This document shows positions 33,650 to 43,975 of a stretch of 64,000 bases of DNA, in pieces. Position numbers and translations under genes: made by a program. The notes beneath the pieces were generated by a model, which saw only the letters and a program-made list of their open reading frames with translations, was not told the origin of the DNA and searched no databases. This stretch comes from Isoetes taiwanensis (taxonomy: Eukaryota; Streptophyta; Lycopodiopsida; Isoetales; Isoetaceae). Every line of letters starts with the position of its first letter. Position 1 is the stretch's first letter. The stretch is taken from positions 3,327,799 through 3,391,798 of the forward strand of contig JAJEKV010000040.1 in assembly GCA_021234155.1 (NCBI GenBank), written 5' to 3'.

Positions 33650-34984
33650 TGAGGTGCAGCTCAAAGTTCTTCTTCGCCGAAGCCAAAGGAAAAATGAAAA
33701 GGAATCACATTTTTGACATTAAGGTGGGAGATGAGTTCATAGTGGAGGAGGAACAGATCAAAAAGGCTGCCTCTGAGCACTTTACCAATATTATGGGAAC
33801 CAACCTTGATTGTCAGGATAACAGGATGGATGACTTTATCAATATACATCCTAAGGTCACAGATGAAGACAATGCCTCTATGAACAGACCCTTCACCAAT
33901 GCTGAACTCCTGCTTACAGCCCGAGATATGGATAAGGGCAAGACCCCAGGGCCGGATGGGCTTCCTGTAGAATTCTTCCTAAAGGCATGGCCTATTCTTG
34001 GGGACAGCATCACTAGTATGGCTAATGAATTTAGAGATACCAAATGTCTGGATGCCAGGATTAATACTAGCCTTATTACTCTCATCCCCAAAGTGGACAT
34101 GCCGGCTTCTTTTTTCAGATTATAGACCTATCTCTCTGTCTAATGTGGTTTACAAGCTTATCTCGGGTACAATTGCAAGAAGACTCAAACTTGTGCTGGA
34201 CAGGACCATTAGCTCATCTCAGGCTGCATATCTCAAGGACAGATTTATCCTTGATAATGTTGTCACAGCCATTCTCGGACTCAACTGGGCAAAGGACTCT
34301 AATCAGGATATAGCTCTCATCAAATTGGACATCACCAAAGCTTTCGACACTGTAAGCTGGAATTTTCTTTTCAAGTGTTGTAGAGCAATGGGTTTCTCCA
34401 ATGAGGTAATTCTGATTTTTAGAGCTATTCTTGCTAACTCGAGATCCTCAGTGCTTATTAATGGGGAGTGTAGCCCCTTTTTCCCCCTGAAAAGGGGAGT
34501 AAAACAGGGCTGCCCCCTAGCCCCTTTTCTCTTTCTCATTATTATGGAGGCTCTTCACTGTAAGCTACAGGGGGCCAAAAACTCTAATCAGATCCAAGGA
34601 TTAAGCCTTCCTGTCAATGAGGAAGGGGTGGATCAAATTTTAAATGGGCATTTTGCAGATGACACGTTTATTCTGGTGTCCATGGAGGATCAGTCGATCA
34701 TCAATACTCAAAGAATTCTGGACAATTTTGGCACAGCATCTGGGTGCAAGATCAATCCCATCAAGTCAAAGGTTATGTCCAAAGACCAGGTAAAAGGGGA
34801 ACACACGGCTGATCTCCTGGGCTGTAAGTACATCCTTCCTACCAATTCTTCCAAAATTCTTGGTATTCCCTATGCATTAAGAGGGAGCCCCTCTGATTTA
34901 TGGAGTGAGATCATAGAAAAGTTTCAGAAAAAGGTTGATAGTGTCCCTGTCCCTATCCAATTTAAACTGACATGCCGTGGGTGA
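33604..34984 (+). pseudogene. LINE reverse transcriptase domain
   Basis: Frame one (33604-34125) encodes the RT entry motif GKTPGPDGLPVEFF and the SLITLIPKVD strand. Frame two (33998-34984) continues with DYRPISLSNVVYKLI, LIKLDITKAFDTVSW, GVKQGCPLAPFLF and the catalytic FADD, all in the right order. The switch between frames falls at a T6 run near 34110, consistent with a homopolymer indel. All three catalytic aspartates are present. The domain ends just after FADD and the thumb, where Z begins, so no C-terminal domain exists in this copy. Confidence 0.9.
33650..34960 (+). mobile_element. LINE family A, RT-only copy (copy X)
   Basis: Collinear with 38342-39640. It lacks ORF1 and the endonuclease and begins inside the linker before the RT. 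Its right boundary with element Z is the same as in the other copy, so LINE and Z were joined before the block was duplicated. Confidence 0.85.
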
Positions 34985-36510
34985 TTTGCTGTCCTTTCCA
35001 ACTGCCCCACAGTCACTCTCACACAAATTCTCACGTGTCACCGTCCCGTACGTTGCTAAGCTGGGGGTTGCTTTTAGGGGTAATTGGGGAATATGCCGCC
35101 CGTCATAATGGCGATGTCTATAAAAAGAGGCGTTCATTTTTCCGATCAGCCTCGCTGAAAATTTCTAGCGCCTTCAAAGAAATTTCAAGCGCCATCCGAA
35201 AAATTTCTAGCGCCACCATGTCTCATGGCCCGCCTCGAGAAGGTAATTTCCACGATTTTTTATAGCATAGGTATCTCTATAGCTTCGCCATGTCTTTTTA
35301 GGATAGTTAGATGGTCGCTAATGATCGCGGCAAGGCGATAGTTGTGACCACGACCTTCCCTCTTTTCGAAGGTAGTGCTTTTCAAGACAATCGCGCCGAT
35401 AGTGGCGCAGCAATTTATATAAAACGTAATACTGGGCCGTCGTGAAAGAACGCCGCCGCTTTTTGCCAAAGATAATGGTGACAAACACCCTTTATTAGTT
35501 TGTAATCGATGAACCGGATCGCGTCCGCATCCTTAGGAACATCTTCTTCCAATACTAGTGCATCTAACCTGTTCAATTGCTTCGCAGCCCTCGAACTATT
35601 CCGCCGGGCCCAATGTAGAACCAATCGTAATTGTCACCCCCGATAGAAGCAGAAGTGGTGTGTTGAAATCGCATGTGCAAAACCTCATGTCACCGGAGAC
35701 CGCCGAAAAGGACTTGTGTTTGTTCTTTAGGAATGGAAGGGTCCGTAAGATTACGAAAGCAGCTAGGTATAGTTATTGCTATGTGGGAAGGCACCAAAAA
35801 TAATGTACAGATGCAATAATTTGCAAAAGCCAGAAGATACTCAAGGGCTGCAGCTTGTCGAAAGTACGCTTTTGAGATGGCGTAATTATGATCCATCCAT
35901 TATGATTGCGAAGTAAAGTCAACAAAGCGGCAAGCTGCAAGGGATGCCCACCAAAAGCTAAGGGATTTGGCCGGATATTGCCGCCCTATGATTCCTTAAG
36001 TTTGTCGGTATTAAATGCAACATGTGGATATACTTGTTGGATTTAGCATGTGCGTAAAAGGTCTTTTAGCCGATAAGAAACCTCCTTCGCTGCTTTGAAG
36101 GCTACTAAAGACAACAAACCGCCTTCAAGGATGGACACCAAACCGCTCGTGGCTGTTTCAAAGAAGAGATTCGTGGGCCCCTTTGCGTGCTATTGGCGAA
36201 CCATCCACTCCAAAGGATACCAGTAGTGCCCATAGAGGCAAATGTTGTTGTTCCTTCAAAGAATCGCCAGCCCCCCCAAAGAAATGTTGGTTGTTCTGGC
36301 AAAGTAGTTGACCCTTCAGCTCCCGGCCATGCTTTTGATCGCCCCCGCCAGAGACTCGGCCAAGACTAGAAGGACAAATATCAAAGAGGATCCCGCCATT
36401 CAGATAAAGATTCCAAAGGCCCACGGATGACAAGTATGCAACCTTCGACGCCTTCTACTCCTTCCTCGTCCACTAAAGCAACACCTACCAGCCACTTATT
36501 GCCCTGGAGA
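34961..36510 (+). mobile_element. Unclassified element Z, partial copy 1
   Basis: It matches 39651-41208. At the left, TATAAAAAG (35119-35127) is followed by three copies of AAATTTCWAGCGCC spaced about 25 bases apart (about 35158-35216) and by a Kozak-perfect GCCACCATG with its ATG at 35218. The short frame after this ATG meets a donor-like GAAG|GTAATT, so a spliced leader exon is possible. The rest is protein-like in patches but broken. The copy ends near 36510, where LINE ORF1 sequence resumes. The family is unknown to me; it is neither LINE nor LTR in its visible features. Confidence 0.6.
35119..35220 (+). promoter_or_regulatory. Element Z promoter: TATA box, three iterons, Kozak ATG
   Basis: TATAAAAAG at 35119, then three near-identical AAATTTCWAGCGCC iterons, then GCCACCATG at 35212-35220. 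Upstream, near 35030, is CACGTGTCACCG, a G-box-like core. The same arrangement recurs at 39803-39899. The spacing from TATA to ATG (about 100 bases) fits a polymerase II transcript with a short leader. Confidence 0.55.
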
Positions 36511-37312
36511 ACTGATCTCCAATTCTCCCTTTTATATGATGAGATGGAATGCCAATTTTATCCCGGGGAAGGAAGACAGAATATGCACCTCGACGTGGAT
36601 CAATTTCCCCAATCTTCCCCCGGCCTATTGGACTCGCTCCCACTTAATGGCGATTTCAAATTGTTTAGGCGAGGTTCTTGAGATTAGCCTCGCCAAGAAA
36701 CCAATTTCCTTCGCTTGCATTTCCAAGCCCATCTTCTGAATGGCACAGAATCTTAAAACCAAAGTCAATAACAATGAATTTCTTGACCTTAAAATAATTT
36801 ATTCCAAGACTCCTGTTCGGACTATTAGTTCCAATGGCAAGATTCCTATGCACCAGGAAGAAATTAGGCAGGTGTGGGTCCCTAAGAAGCACAATGAAAA
36901 CAACACTATGAAGGGGACTACCTCAAAAACCATGGATCCGACAAAACAGAGGATTTGAATCGACTCTACCCCCAACTATATCCAAGATCACCCCCATCAG
37001 TTAAAATTAATCTCAAGAAGGATATGATGGTAACCCCTCAAGAATGTCAAGTTCTCGGTTCAAATTGACATAGGGGACATTACTCTCTCCCTCCCTAGGC
37101 TCCCCCGATTTTTCCTCGACCTGCATATGGGAGAAACTACAAAGTTCGACCCGTAAAAATTGAAGAAATTTTAGACACGTAAGAGGAGGGTTGGAGGCTA
37201 ATTGAAAAAGGAAAGGAAGAGGTAAGAAAAAATTCTATCAGGGTCCCAAAGAGGGCTAGCCAAGAAAGTCCACTATCCGTGCAGACAAGTGGTTGGGAGA
37301 TACAGATATTAA
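36511..37312 (+). pseudogene. LINE ORF1, C-terminal part
   Basis: Frames at 36536-36739 and 36740-36958 carry the DUF4283-like motif (WINFPNLPPAYWTRSH) and the following region (NNNEFLDLKIIYSKTPVRT). Further frameshifts follow up to the stop overlapping the ORF2 start at 37310-37314. The first third of ORF1 is absent. Confidence 0.8.
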
Positions 37313-38388
37313 TGGATAAAAAAATTAACTGCATTACCTGGAATCTCCAGGGGATCAATAACAGTATCAAAAGAGATAGACTGAAGGTTTGTATTTCGAC
37401 TCTTAACCCTGATATTCTTTTCATCCAAGAACACAAGATCCATGATGTTAACCACAAGATTATTATAGGTAAAACTCTCCCTCCAGGGTATGATCTCTGG
37501 TCTATTTCTGCTAATGATTCTTCTGCAGGGATTGCTATGATCTGGAGGAACAATCTTAATATCTCGGATATTTATATGGTTAATGATAGAAATGGTAGAT
37601 GGCAGATTATGCTCTGTAATTTATTCAACACTAGAATTGCCTTAGTTAATATTTATGCCTTTAATAATGCTAGTGAAAGAGTAGGGGTTTGGAATAAAGT
37701 AAAGAATAGACTTGACAACTTGGAATTTGATGAGTGTATCCTAGGAGGTGACTTGAACATGGTAACTAATGAGTTCATGACAAACAAGAATTTTAGACCT
37801 TTGGGAGCTCAAGAAAAGAATGCTTGGAGGAGTCTGATTAGTGGTCATAATCTGATGCTGGCTAGGACGAAGCCCAACTCTTACAGCTGGACGGATAAGA
37901 GAAGTGATCCTACCCTTTGCCTTCATGATAGATTTTATCTTTCGGAGAATCTTTGGAACTATAGTAATAGGGTCTGTAATTTGGAGGGGTACACTCTCTC
38001 TGATCACTACCCTCATCAATTAATTATCTCTGATAATAATGTGATCAAGAAGAAGAAAACTTATTTTAAGTTGAATACTAATTTATTGAATCATGAAGAT
38101 TTTATGGACAGGCTCCAACAGGTTATTTCCAAGTACCCGAAACCCAATGGCTCCACTAGGTGGATGTTTTGGTGGATTATGGAGAATTGGCTTAAGGAAT
38201 GGGGCAAAGGGATTCATAAACAGAAAATGGCAGCTCTTCAGAATCTTAAGGATGCCCAGGCTGCTGAGACAGTAAGGAAGAGATCAGAATTGCCCAAGGG
38301 TGGAGGCTTAAAGCCAAGATTAGGGAAATTAAGGATGATGAGAGGTGCAGCTCAAAGTTCTTCTTCGCCGAAGCCAAAGGAAAAATGA
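37312..38388 (+). CDS. LINE ORF2 endonuclease domain (intact)
   Basis: Read from the ATG at 37312 in TAATG (the frame is open further upstream, but homology with the other copy places the start here). It encodes an AP-like endonuclease with NLQG, IQEHK, GGDLNMV and LSDHYPHQLI in order, followed by the linker DRLQQVISKYPKPNGSTRW. Such domains nick the target DNA to prime reverse transcription. The frame ends at 38388, where the reading frame of the RT part is lost. It is the best-preserved LINE coding stretch in the window. Confidence 0.85.
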   Translation: MDKKINCITWNLQGINNSIKRDRLKVCISTLNPDILFIQEHKIHDVNHKIIIGKTLPPGYDLWSISANDSSAGIAMIWRNNLNISDIYMVNDRNGRWQIMLCNLFNTRIALVNIYAFNNASERVGVWNKVKNRLDNLEFDECILGGDLNMVTNEFMTNKNFRPLGAQEKNAWRSLISGHNLMLARTKPNSYSWTDKRSDPTLCLHDRFYLSENLWNYSNRVCNLEGYTLSDHYPHQLIISDNNVIKKKKTYFKLNTNLLNHEDFMDRLQQVISKYPKPNGSTRWMFWWIMENWLKEWGKGIHKQKMAALQNLKDAQAAETVRKRSELPKGGGLKPRLGKLRMMRGAAQSSSSPKPKEK

Positions 38389-39650
38389 AAAGGAATCACA
38401 TTTTTGACATTAAGGTGGGAGATGAGTTCATAGTGGAGGAGGAACAGATCAAAAAGGTCAGCCTCGAAAGCACTTTACCAATATTATGGGAACCAACCTT
38501 GATTGTCGATATAACAGATGGATGACTTTATCAATATACATCCTAAGGTCACGTGATGAAGACAATGCCTCTATGAACGTATCCCTTCACCAATGTTGAA
38601 CTCCTCACATGTTCCGAGATATGGATAAGGGCAAGACCCCGGGGCGGATGGGCTTCCCTCAGAGAATTCTTCCTAAAGGCATGGCCTATTCTTGGGGACA
38701 AAGATCACTAGTATGGCTAATGAATTTAGAGATACCAAATGTCCGGATGCCGTGATTAATACTAGCCTTATTACTCTCATCCCCAAAGTGGACATGCCGG
38801 CTTTTTTTTGATTATAGACCTATCTCTCTCGCCTAATGTGGTTTACAAGCTTATCTCGGGTACAATTGCAAGAAGACTCAAACTTGTCTTGGCCGGACAG
38901 ACCATTAGCTCATCTCAGTCGCATATCTCAAGGACAGATTTATCCTGATAATGTTGTCACATTCCATTCTCTGGACTCAACTGGGCAAAGGACTCTAATC
39001 AGATATAGCTCTCATCAAATTGACATCACCAAAGCTTTCGACAATCGTAAGTCGGAATTTTCTTTTCAAGTGTTGTAGAGCAATGGGTTTCTCCAATGAG
39101 GTAATTCTGATTTTTAGAGCTATTCTTGCTAACTCGAGATCCCTCGCTTATTAATGGGGAGTGTAGCCCCTTTTTCCCCTCGAAAAGGGGTAAAACAGGG
39201 CTGCCCCTAGCCCCTTTTCTCTTTCTCATTATTATGGAGGCTCTTCACCGTAAGCTACAGGGGGCCAAAACTCTAATCGATCCAAGGATTAAGCCTTCCT
39301 CACAATGAGGAAGGGGTGGATCAAATTTTAAATGGGCATTTTGCGATGACACGCTTATTCCGTGTCCATGGAGGATCACCGATCATCAATACTCAAAGAA
39401 TTCGACAATTTTGGCACAAAGATTCGGGTGCAAGATCAATCCCATCAAGTCAAAGGTTATGTCCAAAGACCGTAAAAAGGGGAACACACGGCTGATCTCC
39501 CCGGGGTCGTAAGTACATCCTTCCTACCAATTCTTCCAAAATTCTTGGTATTCCCTATGCATTAAGAGGGAGCCCCTCTGATTTATGGAGTGAGATCATA
39601 GAAAAGTTTCAGAAAAAGGTTGATAGTGTCCCCGTCCCTATCCAATTTAA
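38389..39650 (+). pseudogene. LINE RT domain, heavily broken
   Basis: Collinear with 33690-34960 but split into short frames. Motifs can be seen in pieces: ITKAFD near 39025, the GCPLAPFLFLIIMEAL strand near 39200-39243 and the region before FADD near 39340. Long stretches without CAG or CTG are identical to copy X, whereas nearly every CAG/CTG is altered. Confidence 0.8.
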
Positions 39651-40236
39651 ACCGACATGCCGTGGGGTGATTTGTCGTCCTTTCCAACCGCCCCACAAAT
39701 TACTCTCACACAAATTCTCACGTCACCGCCCGTCACGCTGCTAAGCCGGGGTTGCTTTTAGGGGTAATGGGGGAATATGCCGCCCGTCATAATGGCGATG
39801 TCTATAAAAAGAGGCGTTCATTTTTCCGATCAGCCTCGCGAAAATTTCTAGCCTTCAAAGAAATTTCAAGCCCATCCGAAAATTTCTAGCGCCACCATGT
39901 CTCGCCATGTCGCCTCGAGAAGGTAATTTCAGCGATTTTTTATAGCATAGGTATCTCTATAGCTTCGCCATGTCTTTTAGGATAGTTAGATGGTCGCTAC
40001 GATCGCGTCGCGATAGTTGTGACCACGACCTTCCCTCTTTCTCGAAGGTAGTGCTTCAAGACAATCGCGCCGCCGATAGTGGCGCAGCAATTTATATAAA
40101 ACGTAATACTCGCTGGTCGTAAAGAACGCGGCCGCGTTTCTTGCCAGCATAATGGTGACAGAACACCCTTTATTAGTTTGCAACTGATGAACCGGATCGC
40201 GGCCGCGATCCTTAGGAACACCTTCTTCCAATACTA

Positions 40237-40575
40237 GTGCATCTAACCTCAGTTTCAATTGCTTCGCAGCCCTCGAACTATTCCGCTGGGCCCAATGTAG
40301 AACCAATCGTAATTGTCACTCCCGATAGAAGCAGGAAGTGGTGTGTTGAAATCGCATGTGCAAAACCTCATGTCACTGGAGACCGCCGAAAGGACTTGTG
40401 TTTGTTCTTTAGGAATGGGAAGGGTCCAGAAGATTACGAGCAGCTAGGTATAGTTATTGCTATGTGGGAAGGCACCAAAAATAATGTACAGGATGCAATA
40501 ATTTGCGCCAGTAGAAGATACTCAAGGGCTGGGCAGCTTTGTCGAAAGTACGCTTTTGAGATGGCGAAATTATGA
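40237..40575 (+). pseudogene. Element Z frame 1 (about 110 codons)
   Basis: The convincing part is the second half, with LCLFFRNGKGPEDYEQLG, IVIAMWEGTKNNVQDAI and SRRYSRAGQLCRKYAFEM, ending in a stop. The homologous frame in copy 1 (35558-35803) diverges after an indel, which suggests that one or both copies carry errors. Upstream, another frame has LFRWAQCRTNRNCHSR, basic and Cys-containing. No family recognised. Confidence 0.4.
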
Positions 40576-41214
40576 TCCATCCATTATGATTGATTCGCAG
40601 TAAAGTCAACAAAGCGGCAAGCGGCAAGGGGATGCCCACCGCCAAGGGGGATTGGCCGGATATTGCCGCCCTATGATTCCTTAAGTTTGTCGGGTTATTA
40701 AATGCAAAGGGATATACTTGTTGGATTTAGCATGTGCGTAAAAGGTCTTTTAGCTGATAAGAAACCTCCTTCGCCGCTTTGAAGGCTACTAAAGACAACA
40801 AACCGCCTTCAAGGATGGACACCAACCGCTCGGGGTCGTTTCAAAGAAGAGATTCGTGGCCCCTTTGCGTGCTATTGGCGAACCATCCACTCCAAAGGAT
40901 ACCGTGAGTGCCCATAGAGGCAAATGTTGTTGTTCCTTCAAAGAATCGCCAGAGCCCCTCAAAGAAATGTTGGTTGTTCTCGCAAAGAGTTGACCCTTCA
41001 GCCCCCGCCATGCTTTTTGATCGCCCCGCCAGAGACTCTCGGCCGCACTAGAAGGATGCTGAGCCATCAAAGAGGATCCCGCCATTCGTGATAAAGATTC
41101 CAAAGGCGCCAAGGATGACAAGGCGCGAACCTTCTCGACGCCTTTCTACTCCTTCCTCGCCCACTAAAGCAACACCTACCAGCCCACTTTATTGCCCCGT
41201 GAACTGATCCCCAA

Positions 41215-41316
41215 ATGCCGGAAGATTTGAAGTTTAATCCAGATGAAGAAAAGAAACTCGAGGAGACAAACATCCAAGCTCGAGGAGTTCAAAAAGATAT
41301 TATCCAATGGGTGTGA
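41215..41316 (+). pseudogene. Element Z frame 2 (33 codons)
   Basis: A short charged frame, MPEDLKFNPDEEKKLEET then NIQARGVQKDIIQWV, ending in TGA. It continues in the next frame with NWFQRVKDFRLRTSS, so a single indel probably interrupts a longer protein. No family recognised. Confidence 0.3.
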
Positions 41317-41829
41317 ACTGGTTCCAAAGAGTCAAAGATTTTCGATTAAGAACCAGCTCCCCGCTAATATGACACATAGAGTCCCACAAATGACCATGTA
41401 CGTACACCGATAAAAGCTTCAAGAAATACCCTGACATGAGGTTCTAACACCGGCTGATCTCGCTTCCATTTGATCCTTTAACAAGGTCTCATTACATCAT
41501 ATTTATTTCTTTCTTCTCATATTGGTTACATATATAAATATGCTCAAAGATCGCTGGTCGCGATCTTCGTGAACAATTTCTTGACTAACTAATGTATCTC
41601 TACTACATGCGTGAAATTAGTCACTTGGTCGCGCTTTAAGAATTGGCAAACAAGAAATTTTATATTATTTCGGTAATCACAACATTTTTGTCGCACGCTT
41701 TTTATGCACATACGCGGCAATGTCGAAAGGTTGGAATTTGGCGAAAAGCATATGTAAAAAGAAGAAGTCGTGGTATTAAATGGTAACCTCTCCAACAAAG
41801 AATACATTCAGATTTCCATACAAAGGTAA

Positions 41830-42063
41830 CGACGCCATCGCGTAAACAAGCATAAAGAACCACCGATTGAAAAGCTCCAACAACTAAGAAACCAAAGACA
41901 AGGCATTCTGATGTCCTCCACAAGGGCCAACAGAACTGGCAGCGACATCCGCTTTGGAAGGTATGTTATTCGCTTTTTGTTCCGGGAAAATCGCCGCCGC
42001 GATCCTAACCAAAGACTTCGGTGGCAGGATTTTGTCGAGGTGGCTATCACAACTCAAGGTTAA
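41830..42063 (+). pseudogene. Element Z frame 3 (77 codons, Arg-rich)
   Basis: Open without an initial ATG, this frame encodes EKLQQLRNQRQG and then a strongly basic stretch, RFGRYVIRFLFRENRRRD, followed by RLRWQDFVEVAITTQG and a stop. It is protein-like and basic, as in nucleic-acid-binding or nuclear-localised segments. The frame at 42021-42407 overlaps its end and probably continues the same ancestral protein after an indel. Confidence 0.35.
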
Positions 42064-42407
42064 GGAACCGAAAAGATGAGAAGAAGTTCCTATTTATGCA
42101 AGAATCTGCCTGGTCTAAACTCGTAGAAGTTGTCAACAATTGGGCAAGCCGAAAGCTCACTAATGATCAGGGGCAATTACCAGAGAAACCTTCAAAGGAA
42201 TTCTTCAACAAGACATTCCTGAGAAACCTAAGAGGAATGAACAATGCTGAGGTAAGCCAGTTGATGGACGAAATCTTACAGGGCAAGGTTTTCTTGAAAG
42301 TGCAGCAGGGGTATACAGGACGTTTTAATTGCAGTCAGAGGGCTCTAGACATCAGAACACTTTCACTCATCGCCCCGGTGTTATCATATGCCAATCCTAT
42401 CTCGTAG
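42021..42407 (+). pseudogene. Element Z frame 4 (128 codons)
   Basis: Protein-like throughout: FMQESAWSKLVEVVNNWASR, KLTNDQGQLPEKPSKEFF, LRNLRGMNNAEVSQLMDEIL and QGKVFLKVQQGYTGRF. It is predicted mainly helical with regular charge spacing. The stop at 42405-42407 is followed after 32 bases by the next frame. No family recognised. Confidence 0.4.
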
Positions 42408-42439
42408 AAGTTATACAATAATTTTGATGAGTTGGCTTC

Positions 42440-42766
42440 ATGTTTTCCGTGAGTCGTCGAAAGCAACGCCTCCCGGATATTGCGCATTACCACATTTCGA
42501 ATCACGCCAAAGCAAACTATAATAAAGAGGCGCTTCAAGGTAATCCGCTGCGCAGCTTTTTGGAAGCTGTTGTTGCTATAATGAGGCCAGATGAGGCCCG
42601 GAAAATGAAAGAGAAGCAAAACATCGTGCAACACGTAACAAAAAGTGGCATCCTTGTGTCTGCATCGGTGTCAGAAAATGCCAGTTTGATTTTTGTAGAC
42701 ATGCGTAGTTTTTCCACCCCGGGATGTGAAAAATACACGCATTTTTTAGCAGAGTTGCAGGCATGA
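42440..42766 (+). pseudogene. Element Z frame 5 (108 codons)
   Basis: Encodes NPLRSFLEAVVAIMRPDEAR, KMKEKQNIVQHVTKSGILVS and SENASLIFVDMRSFSTPG, ending in TGA at 42764-42766. Its stop overlaps the next ATG as ATGA (42763-42766). It looks like real protein and is among the least damaged parts of Z. No family recognised. Confidence 0.45.
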
Positions 42767-42990
42767 CACATGCAAAAGTGTACCATATAGTCATGTTTCT
42801 CAGATCGGTACATTTGCCAAACTGTTTGTACAGTCTTAGCCAGATACAAGGTAGCTCCCATGTTTCCCTAGGGGCTTATGAAGAGAAAGGATGGGAGAGC
42901 AAAAAAAATATAAAAGAATTCCAGTATTATGTCAGCCATGTGACAATAAACAGGAGTGACGCTCGGTGTCTTCCGCTAAACCCAACTTGA
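42763..42990 (+). pseudogene. Element Z frame 6 (75 codons)
   Basis: Begins at the ATG in ATGA overlapping frame 5 and encodes KVYHIVMFLRSVHLPNCLYS, GAYEEKGWESKKNIKEFQYY and NRSDARCLPLNPT. It may be a separate small protein or the continuation of frame 5 after an indel. No family recognised. Confidence 0.35.
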
Positions 42991-43261
42991 GCTGCGGACC
43001 GACTCAAGTCACTAAGGCACCACAAAGCATTCCTCTTCCAAAATATCCGATAACCGGGCGACGAAGATGTAGATGCAAAAACAAAAAGAAAGTATTTGAG
43101 TTCTTTGTGTAAACCCAAATTCTCATGGGCAGCTATGGAAGGCGACTTCGGTCTCAAGAGCCGCAAAAACCTCTTATGTCTATTATATAGTGAAGGAGCC
43201 GGTACCATTAGAAGGTTGCGTTTTGGATTTCTTCTCGTGAGGAACCGCCTCAAGGGTAGCG

Positions 43262-43756
43262 TTGATGCAAGGAAAACGGAGTGTTGCTTTTGAGTTTGAC
43301 GACAAGGTATGCCGTTTCCTTAGATCTTTCTTCGAGATTCTAGAGAAAATGGCAAGGCCTGACATGGAAGAGGAAGGTGAAGAGCAAGATGAGCAACGTG
43401 AAGAACAAGGTTCCGACAAGCCCGATATTAATATAACATTGGGAACGGATCTCAAAGAACATGGATCGGATACTAGAAGGCCTCGGATCGTAAAAGCTTC
43501 AAGAAAGGATCAAGGAGACCCGAACCGATAGAGCAGATCGAGAAGGCACTGTGCAAAACTTGATCCAACTTTCAAGAAGCTTGAAGCACTGAACCAGAAC
43601 TTGGACACCGTAATGCCACTGCTAACTAAGCAACTGGACAAGCAACTGGACAAGGCCCTTCCTAATTTGGAGTATGGTGAAACTTCTGAAGCCGCCTTCG
43701 GAAGTGGGAGAACCTCCCACGACCCTTCACCTAAAAGGCGTAAGCCGGTACCCTAA
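43262..43756 (+). pseudogene. Element Z frames 7-8: acidic region, coiled coil, NLS-like end
   Basis: 43262-43531 encodes FDDKVCRFLRSFFEILEKMA and then a run dominated by Glu, Asp and Gln (MEEEGEEQDEQREEQGSD). 43559-43756 in another frame encodes a heptad-like helix (FKKLEALNQNLDTVMPLL), TKQLDKQLDKALPNLEYGE and a basic end, SPKRRKPVP, before TAA. One indel near 43555 would join them. The basic C-terminus resembles a nuclear localisation signal. No family recognised. Confidence 0.4.
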
Positions 43757-43795
43757 TGAATATTCCGAGCAATTGCGTGATCGAATTGTTTAATA

Positions 43796-43975
43796 GCCAA
43801 GATATGTCGAGGCGTGTTCGAACGCAAAGACGTGCAATGGGTGTTGACATCCCGAAACAACCGGATATCTGAAAATGGACCTGTCCACGCACCCTTTGCT
43901 ATTGGAAGGGAGCATATTGCAAGAATAGCTGCTCAACATGGTGTTGATCCAGAGACTGTATTTGAGACTCAGTGA
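43796..43975 (+). pseudogene. Element Z frame 9 (59 codons)
   Basis: Open without an ATG, it encodes CRGVFERKDVQWVLTSRNNR, GPVHAPFAIGREHIARIAAQ and HGVDPETVFETQ, then TGA. Protein-like to the last codon, which suggests a true C-terminus. No family recognised. Confidence 0.4.

Larger units (their letters stand above)
36511..39650 (+). mobile_element. LINE family A, copy Y (partial ORF1, endonuclease, RT)
   Basis: Starts inside ORF1 at CCAATTCTCCCTTTTATATG (matching about 21100-21117 on the minus strand) directly after Z copy 1. It continues through the TAATG junction (37310-37314), the endonuclease and the RT to the boundary with Z copy 2. The endonuclease is intact, while ORF1 and RT are broken by many small indels, most at CAG/CTG sites. 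Confidence 0.85.
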
